Shown: piece by piece, positions 16,522-20,816 of the stretch
How the letters are laid out: each line of letters begins with the position of its first letter
Position numbering within the stretch: position 1 is the first letter of the stretch
Source: Bacteroidota bacterium
GTDB taxonomy: Bacteria > Bacteroidota > Bacteroidia > Chitinophagales > Chitinophagaceae
Length of the DNA: 20,816 nt
NCBI GenBank assembly: GCA_023429985.1
Contig: JAEZCV010000121.1
Location: forward strand, 1-20,816
Direction of reading: 5' to 3'
The notes under the pieces: generated by a model
The model's database searches: none
Seen by the model: the letters and a program-made list of their open reading frames with translations, nothing else
Told to the model about the DNA's origin: nothing
Translations under genes and position numbers: made by a program

Positions 16522-16887
16522 TTGAAAATTGTTGCCAACATATTACTGGTATTATGGGTGTTAATACAAACACCTGCCGGGCAGTTATTAAAACTTCCGC
16601 AGCTCATTGGACATTTTATCAGTCACCAGCAAAAAGAAGTTATTGCATTTACCGAATTTCTGATGGAACATTATTCGCCGGATCATGATGATGCCGACCT
16701 GGAGGAAGATGATAAACTGCCTTTTAAAAGCATGCAGGTTTTTTCAATGGGATATGCAGTGATACCCGAAATTCTAAAACCACATAGCATACAACCGCTA
16801 TATGTTGAAAATAAAATAAGTTCCCATCAAAGTTTAATACCTCACCAGCACCTGAGTTGCATCTTCCATCCCCCGCGCACTAAATAG
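16522..16887 (+). CDS. Small exported acidic/His-containing protein (TTG start proposed)
   Basis: 121 residues if translation starts at TTG 16522. The frame also extends upstream to an ATG at 16399, but that part runs through the repeat at 16406-16451 and looks non-coding. The TTG start gives a normal export signal (MKIVANILLVLWVLIQ). The mature part has an amphipathic segment with His31 and His35, then FLMEHYSPDHDDADLEEDD and KLPFKSMQ at about 47-72, then a tail with several more His. I recall similar small Bacteroidota proteins with a His/Asp cluster followed by KLPFK near metal-efflux or TonB-receptor genes, which hints at metal binding. That recollection is not a firm family match. The next gene starts 47 bp later on the same strand and is probably co-transcribed. 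Confidence 0.55.
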   Translation: MKIVANILLVLWVLIQTPAGQLLKLPQLIGHFISHQQKEVIAFTEFLMEHYSPDHDDADLEEDDKLPFKSMQVFSMGYAVIPEILKPHSIQPLYVENKISSHQSLIPHQHLSCIFHPPRTK

Positions 16888-16934
16888 AATTGGATTTTCC
16901 TGACATTTTTTATTTATAATTAAAAACAAATTCT

Positions 16935-17435
16935 ATGAATAGTGTTCAAATACATCTGGCATTAACCCACGTGCCGGTAATACTGTGTTTAGTGGGACTG
17001 GTTATGCTGATAACTGCAAGCATTTTAAAAAACAATACGCTCATAAAAGCATCTTATTTTCTCATAATTTTTGCAGGTATTTTTACTGCACCTGTTTATT
17101 TATCAGGTGAAGGTGCAGAAGAAGCCGTTGAAAGACTAGCCGGGGTTTCTGAAACTATAATTGAAGCGCATGAAGAAGCAGCGGAACTGGCTATGATCTT
17201 AATGGTTGCCGCAGCACTGGCGGCGCTCGGTGCTTTATTCAGTTCCCGGTGGGCGGGAGCTGCACGTATTGCCAAAATGATTGTACTGGTGCTTGCGCTT
17301 GCAACGGGTGGTTTTATGGTGCAAACCGCGCACCTGGGTGGACAGATACGTCACTCGGAGATCAGGAATGAAGTGGTATTAAAAGGAGATGCAAGTGGCA
17401 TTGACATGGTTAAGAATCACCAGGATGATGAATAG
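16935..17435 (+). CDS. Four-helix inner-membrane protein, DUF2231-like
   Basis: 166 residues. Predicted membrane segments are at about 13-30, 38-56, 83-103 and 112-131. The N-terminal motif IHLALTHVPVI (His7, His12) and His79, His133 and His140 (TAHLGGQIRHSE) lie near helix ends, a layout that fits haem or metal ligation, as in DUF2231-like membrane proteins. The loop after helix 2 is acidic (GEGAEEAVE). The A-rich leader and ATG at 16935 agree with local gene starts. With the small acidic/His protein upstream it forms a two-gene unit, possibly for metal handling or redox, though no pump gene is present. The hairpin at 17470-17492 lies 35 bp past the stop and may end the transcript. The fold is confident; the family name is moderate and the function unknown. 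Confidence 0.75.
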   Translation: MNSVQIHLALTHVPVILCLVGLVMLITASILKNNTLIKASYFLIIFAGIFTAPVYLSGEGAEEAVERLAGVSETIIEAHEEAAELAMILMVAAALAALGALFSSRWAGAARIAKMIVLVLALATGGFMVQTAHLGGQIRHSEIRNEVVLKGDASGIDMVKNHQDDE

Positions 17436-17469
17436 GGTTCTAAAAAATTGATGTTTTTTGTTTTTGAAC

Positions 17470-17492
17470 AGCCCACGGTATAAACGTGGGCT
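17470..17492. repeat. REP-like palindrome 1 (possible terminator)
   Basis: Perfect 8-bp arms agcccacg / cgtgggct enclose a 7-base loop; ttaatt follows. It is the first of three related hairpins in 17470-17750 and may also terminate the membrane-protein gene. Confidence 0.75.
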
Positions 17493-17510
17493 TTAATTAT
17501 TAGAATGTTT

Positions 17511-17556
17511 CCCTTCGCGCTTCCTTTGCGTATTCTTTGGGCCCTTTGCGTTTAAA
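17511..17556. repeat. Single cgcaaag-type repeat copy
   Basis: Reads cccttcgcg, then ctttgcg, tttggg and ccctttgcg words, in the same orientation as the right arm at 16406-16451 and very like it. There is no inverted partner within this gap. It sits between REP-like palindromes 1 and 2 in the 366-bp stretch 17436-17801, where no other gene is supported. Confidence 0.75.
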
Positions 17557-17580
17557 TATGGAAGGGGTGTTTTTTAATAG

Positions 17581-17600
17581 CCCACGGTTTCAACCGTGGG
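17581..17600. repeat. REP-like palindrome 2
   Basis: Perfect 9-bp arms cccacggtt / aaccgtggg around two bases. This is the standard form of the three hairpins in this gap. Confidence 0.8.
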
Positions 17601-17726
17601 TAAAAAATGGATAAGGTTCTACGAAAACCATTTCAATGGTTTCATAATGAAAGAATTGATTTTTAATGTTGTTATTCGAATGATTGAAAAATGGATAATC
17701 CATTAAAATAAATTCTATGTTTATTA

Positions 17727-17750
17727 AACCCGCGGTTAAAACCGTGGGTT
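17727..17750. repeat. REP-like palindrome 3
   Basis: Arms aacccgcggtt / aaccgtgggtt, 11 bp with one G-T pair, around two bases. It ends directly before an ATG at 17751 that would extend the next gene, an argument against that longer start. Confidence 0.8.
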
Positions 17751-17801
17751 ATGGTTGTGGATTTGCATAATTTTTCGGTCAGGTTTTTGAATATTTGCTG
17801 T

Positions 17802-18917
17802 ATGCTGAATGCTCTTCGAACGCTCGTATTAATTTCCCTATCATTTATTTCCATCACATCCTGCAGACCTGTAAAAGCCTTAGGTAAGAATCCCAAAGGC
17901 GATGACCTCAAAAGAATTGAAGCACTGCCCAACTATAAAAACGATGCTTTTCAAAATCTATATCAACTTCCGCAGGCACCACCTGTTGTTGAGAGGAAAC
18001 GCCGCCCCGGAATATTCAGGTTATTCAGGTTTCTGAAAGGACAGGATAAGGCCTTGCTGCCTTCCGAACCCATTGCTGTTGTTGATACCGATGTGGCCAA
18101 TATTCGTTTTGACAAACCTGCCGTTATCTGGTTTGGCCATTCTTCCTTTTTAATTAAAACAGCTACTGCAAATATTTTAGTGGATCCCAACTTCAGTGGG
18201 TTTGCCGGTCCGTTTAAGGGAAGCATCAAAGCCTTTCCAGGCACCAATGTTTATTATGCCGAAGACATGCCACCGATTGATGTGCTCATCATTTCACACG
18301 ATCATTACGATCACCTGGATTATTTAACGGTAAAACGTCTGAAGAAAAAGCTGAAGCGCATTCTTGTTCCCATGGGTGTGGGTTCCCATTTCAGGCATTG
18401 GGGTTTTGATCCAGCAATTATCACGGAAGTCAACTGGTATGATTCGGTTTCCATTAATGAGCAGGTGAGCATTGTTGCAACGCCGGCCCATCATCGTTCA
18501 AATCGAACCATGAAGACCAGGAAAACACTCTGGGCTTCTTATGTGATTGAAGCGGATGGTTATAAAATGTATTATAGTGGAGATACGGGTTATAGTCCGC
18601 ATTTTAAAGATATTGGTGCGCGGTATGGTCCTTTTGACCTGGCCCTGATGGAGTGCGGGCAATACAATGTTCAATGGCCACAGAGTCATATGTTTCCCGG
18701 GCAGGTGGCGCAGGCTTCTTTTGATTTAAAAGCCAGGATGGTGATGCCGGTTCACTGGGGAATGTTTGCTCAATCGGTACATGCATGGAATGAACCGGTG
18801 AAGCGGTTTTTAATTGCTGCAGATAGTTTGGGTGTAAAGGTTTCTGTTCCTTTTATTGGACAGCCTTATGTGGTGGAGAGCGTAATTGAGCGTGTGGAGT
18901 GGTGGGAGTTTTTTTAA
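17802..18917 (+). CDS. Metallo-beta-lactamase-fold hydrolase lipoprotein (UlaG/NAPE-PLD-like)
   Basis: 371 residues from the ATG at 17802. This start is chosen because it begins a lipoprotein signal (MLNALRTLVLISLSFISITSC, Cys21); the in-frame ATG at 17751 only adds residues read from the edge of a REP-like hairpin. After a Lys/Arg-rich linker, the metallo-hydrolase fold runs from about residue 100 to 350. It has WFGHSSFLI, then the metal motif HDHYDHLD (His166, His168, Asp170, His171), TPAHHRSNR (His230/231), YYSGDTGY (Asp261) and MPVHWGMF (His318), so both metal sites are complete. The LMECGQYN...HMFPGQV stretch is characteristic of the COG2220 group that includes NAPE-hydrolysing phospholipase D and UlaG. 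A lipid or phosphodiester substrate in the envelope is plausible but unproven. It stands alone between repeat-rich gaps. Confidence 0.9.
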   Translation: MLNALRTLVLISLSFISITSCRPVKALGKNPKGDDLKRIEALPNYKNDAFQNLYQLPQAPPVVERKRRPGIFRLFRFLKGQDKALLPSEPIAVVDTDVANIRFDKPAVIWFGHSSFLIKTATANILVDPNFSGFAGPFKGSIKAFPGTNVYYAEDMPPIDVLIISHDHYDHLDYLTVKRLKKKLKRILVPMGVGSHFRHWGFDPAIITEVNWYDSVSINEQVSIVATPAHHRSNRTMKTRKTLWASYVIEADGYKMYYSGDTGYSPHFKDIGARYGPFDLALMECGQYNVQWPQSHMFPGQVAQASFDLKARMVMPVHWGMFAQSVHAWNEPVKRFLIAADSLGVKVSVPFIGQPYVVESVIERVEWWEFF

Positions 18918-18922
18918 ACCGG

Positions 18923-18975
18923 GGAAGGGTTTCACGCCAAGAACGCAATGAATTGCGCAAAGAACGTAAAGGAAT
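18923..18975. repeat. cgcaaag-type repeat, left border of GxxExxY cassette
   Basis: Begins gggtttcacgccaagaacg at 18927, followed by cgcaatg, cgcaaag and cgtaaag words. The first 19 bases are a perfect inverted match to 19189-19207, and the whole copy resembles the reverse complement of 19676-19725. It starts a few bases after the stop of the preceding gene. Confidence 0.85.
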
Positions 18976-19165
18976 TTAAACTTCAAATACTTGTATAAAA
19001 TACTGAAATTGATGTTGATTTAACCATATTAATAAATCGAAACTATTTCAACTTCGAAATGGATTAGCCGTGTGAAATACTAAATAGAAATCGTACAATA
19101 ATCTAGAAGAAGATTTATGCTCAGTAATATTTCAAAAGCTAGATGGAAAAGGTAATTCAACTCTT

Positions 19166-19207
19166 GCCGCACTTTGCGAAAACCTTTTCGTTCTTGGCGT
19201 GAAACCC
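19166..19207. repeat. cgcaaag-type repeat, inner inverted copy
   Basis: Carries gccgcactttgcg and ends cgttcttggcgtgaaaccc, whose 19 bases are the exact reverse complement of 18927-18945. The 367-bp stretch 18918-19284 holds these two copies and about 190 bases of AT-rich sequence in which I see no gene. Confidence 0.85.
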
Positions 19208-19284
19208 ATTCATAAGAAAAATTCTCGTACATGGATAAGAATTCTTCTAAAGTTTAAATAATTATCATTTTGAATTGATGGAAT

Positions 19285-19662
19285 ATGAGTGAAAATGACA
19301 TAGCTAATAAGGTTATAGGACTCGCCATTGAAATACATAAGGCTTTAGGTCCGGGTTTGTTGGAAAGCGTTTACCAGGAATGTTTATATTATAAATTAAT
19401 TAAAGCTGGGTTTTCCGTAGCAAAACAAAAATCCATGCCTCTAATATTTGAAGATGTAAAGATGGAATGCGGATACCGATTAGATCTTTTAGTTGAAAAT
19501 AAATTGGTAATCGAAATAAAAAATATAGAAGCTATAAATGATATCCATATAGCTCAAGTATTAACTTACTTAAGACTTGGTGGGTATAAATTAGGGCTGC
19601 TGATTAACTTTAATGTTGTTCTTTTAAAGAACGGGATAAAAAGATTGGTTAACGGTTTATGA
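19285..19662 (+). CDS. GxxExxY protein
   Basis: 125 residues, the full usual length. The family name motif is present as G24-LL-E27-SV-Y30, inside ALGPGLLESVYQECL. Downstream, YRLDLLVENKLVIEIK gives Asp67 and Glu77-x-Lys79, the pattern of a PD-(D/E)XK nuclease-like core, followed by AQVLTYLRLGG with Gln91. The biochemical role of the family is not established; a nuclease-like fold is an inference from this pattern. The gene is more AT-rich than its neighbours and is bracketed by inverted repeats (18923-18975 on the left, 19166-19207 closer in, 19676-19725 on the right), as if it were the cargo of a small mobile or once-mobile cassette. An ATG at 19278 is out of frame. Confidence 0.88.
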   Translation: MSENDIANKVIGLAIEIHKALGPGLLESVYQECLYYKLIKAGFSVAKQKSMPLIFEDVKMECGYRLDLLVENKLVIEIKNIEAINDIHIAQVLTYLRLGGYKLGLLINFNVVLLKNGIKRLVNGL

Positions 19663-19675
19663 AATCAAAATTCTC

Positions 19676-19725
19676 TTCTTCGCCCTTTGCGTCAACCATT
19701 GCGTTCTCTGCGTGAAACCCTTTCA
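19676..19725. repeat. cgcaaag-type repeat, right border of GxxExxY cassette
   Basis: Contains cgccctttgcg, attgcgttctctgcg and gtgaaaccctttca. Reverse complemented, it aligns with the left border: agggtttcacgc is shared, then gaacgcaatg and cgcaaag at the same spacing. It begins 14 bases after the GxxExxY stop. The rest of the 377-bp gap to the next gene is AT-rich and holds only the palindrome at 19932-19967. Confidence 0.85.
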
Positions 19726-19931
19726 TGTTGCAATTATAATTTCTTTCATCACGAATAATTTTTTATTCATTGCTTCTACAGTTTTCACCTTTGTCTCTTC
19801 TAGTGATTCAAATTTCCATTCCGGTTTGAATTATGATTTTCTATTTCAATTGGGCTATACACTTTTTTCTTGCTTTATAATGTTCGAATAGAATTTTGAA
19901 GGGTCAGAATTATCGTGCAAGCTGGCATGTA

Positions 19932-19967
19932 TTTTGTTTAATAATTATATAAAATAATTAAACAAAA
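19932..19967. promoter_or_regulatory. AT-rich perfect palindrome upstream of FAS1 gene
   Basis: Perfect 11-bp arms ttttgtttaat / attaaacaaaa around a 14-base AT-rich centre, 73 bp before the ATG at 20040. A near-match to the -7 box (tattttg) follows at 19970-19976. An operator for a dimeric regulator is possible, as is a chance feature of AT-rich DNA. Confidence 0.35.
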
Positions 19968-20039
19968 CTATTTTGCCTTAGTTCCCGCAGAGCCAATCTA
20001 AGCAACTGGAAAATTTCATTCACATTCAAAAAAAACATT

Positions 20040-20816
20040 ATGACAAACAGATTTCTATCTACTGGTAGAGCAATGCTTGGGGCCTCCTTCATCTTTCTTA
20101 CCTTATTAAGTTGTGGCAAAGAAGATGACGTGGATATGGTACAAACGGGTACCGTTACCGAAACCGTGGTGGCACGCACCGAATTCAGCACACTTGAATC
20201 AGCCGTAATAAAAGCAAATCTCCAGGCAACCCTGGATGGCCCTGGCCCATTTACCGTATTTGCCCCGGATAATGATGCTTTTACTGCCTCTGGAGTTAGT
20301 TCAGCCACACTTAACTCTCTCACTCAGCAGCAGGTTGCCGATATCCTTTTGTATCATACGCTGGGGGCAAAGGTAATGGCAGCAGCTGTGCCTGCGGGCC
20401 CCAATGCCAAGGTAATAACGGCCAGCGGCGATTCAGTATTTGTAACGAAGAACGCCTCTGGTGTGTATGTTAATGGAGTAAAGGTGCAGCAGGCAGATAT
20501 CAATGCTTCTAATGGAGTTATTCACCGCATTGGAATGGTGCTGATGCCACCCATGGGCGACCTGGTAGCCACTGCCCAATCAGCCGGAAGTGGTCTGGAT
20601 TCCCTGGTGAAAGCCATTGTTAGAGTGAATAATGCTCCTGGGGGTGATCCTACCATTATTGCCACCCTGCAGTCAGCAACGCTTACTGCCTTTGCACCCA
20701 ACAATAATGCTTTTACCCAGTTACTTTCAGCACTCGGACTTTCCGATATCGGTTACCGGCTTGGCGAAGATTGGGCAATAGAATTCCAATTGCTTGGTTT
20801 GGCCAGACTTGCGAAA
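20040..20816 (+). CDS. FAS1 (fasciclin) domain lipoprotein, 3' truncated by window
   Basis: 259 codons from ATG 20040 to the edge with no stop. The lipoprotein signal ends LLSC (Cys25), followed by GKEDDVD, the charged pattern of surface-exposed Bacteroidota lipoproteins. FAS1 domain 1 spans about 45-172: TEFSTLESAVIKA, FTVFAPDNDAF (H1 motif, 71-81), YHTLGA (Tyr105-His106) and NGVIHRIGMVLMP (H2 motif). Domain 2 begins about 174 and reaches its H1-like motif LTAFAPNNNAF at 215-225. From about residue 238 the sequence (GYRLGEDWAIEF...) stops resembling FAS1, where a helix and the Tyr-His motif would be expected. The family suggests adhesion or matrix binding at the cell surface. The A-rich leader before the ATG suits the organism. 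Confidence 0.88.
   Translation, partial: MTNRFLSTGRAMLGASFIFLTLLSCGKEDDVDMVQTGTVTETVVARTEFSTLESAVIKANLQATLDGPGPFTVFAPDNDAFTASGVSSATLNSLTQQQVADILLYHTLGAKVMAAAVPAGPNAKVITASGDSVFVTKNASGVYVNGVKVQQADINASNGVIHRIGMVLMPPMGDLVATAQSAGSGLDSLVKAIVRVNNAPGGDPTIIATLQSATLTAFAPNNNAFTQLLSALGLSDIGYRLGEDWAIEFQLLGLARLAK

Noticed and set aside
17751..17801. Longer start for the metallo-beta-lactamase-fold gene
   Set aside because: The ATG abuts a REP-like hairpin and would put 17 residues ahead of an intact lipoprotein signal.
16041..19725. CRISPR array from the clustered short repeats
   Set aside because: Repeat words vary in sequence and orientation, spacers are not of regular 30-40 bp length, and no cas genes are present.

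Overview
The window reads as a piece of a Bacteroidota chromosome, most likely from the Chitinophagia/Sphingobacteriia side. The evidence is C-terminal type IX secretion (T9SS) sorting domains, lipoproteins with a charged stretch after the lipid-modified cysteine, a TonB-dependent receptor, A-rich rather than GGAGG-like leaders, and TAnnTTTG-type -7 promoter elements ahead of several genes. Both ends cut through open genes, so the window may be a whole contig. No rRNA, tRNA, CRISPR array or transposase gene was seen.

Left and middle (1-15940): an envelope and secretion locus. On the minus strand lie a T9SS-secreted protein with two lamin-tail domains (1-2336, 3' end outside the window) and an exported endonuclease/exonuclease/phosphatase-fold enzyme (2728-3765). 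A 154-bp divergent promoter region separates them from a plus-strand operon. That operon holds a TonB-dependent receptor (3920-6517), two tandem paralogous DUF5689 lipoproteins (6542-7939 and 7965-9440) and, after a stem-loop with a GCAA tetraloop, a 2149-residue repetitive T9SS protein (9491-15940) closed by a strong terminator. Lamin-tail, OB-like DUF5689 and EEP nuclease domains are the parts found fused in large secreted nucleases of the ExeM/YhcR type. My inference is that the locus captures and degrades extracellular nucleic acid or another phosphodiester polymer at the cell surface and imports the product.

Right (15941-20816): small genes scattered among intergenic palindromes. There is a probable TTG-start small exported acidic/His-rich protein followed by a four-helix membrane protein (16522-17435), a lipoprotein of the UlaG/NAPE-PLD-like metallo-beta-lactamase fold (17802-18917), a GxxExxY protein (19285-19662) and a FAS1-domain lipoprotein cut by the right edge (20040-20816). 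Between them are at least six copies of a degenerate 'cgcaaag' word repeat, a 'cgcagatga' inverted repeat, and three REP-like 'cccacggtt/aaccgtggg' hairpins. The GxxExxY gene is bracketed by inverted copies of the cgcaaag-type repeat, like a small non-autonomous cassette.

The most interesting items are the surface nuclease/receptor/DUF5689 locus, the domain-in-domain tandem repeats of the giant protein (exact 1197-bp period), and the repeat-bracketed GxxExxY gene.
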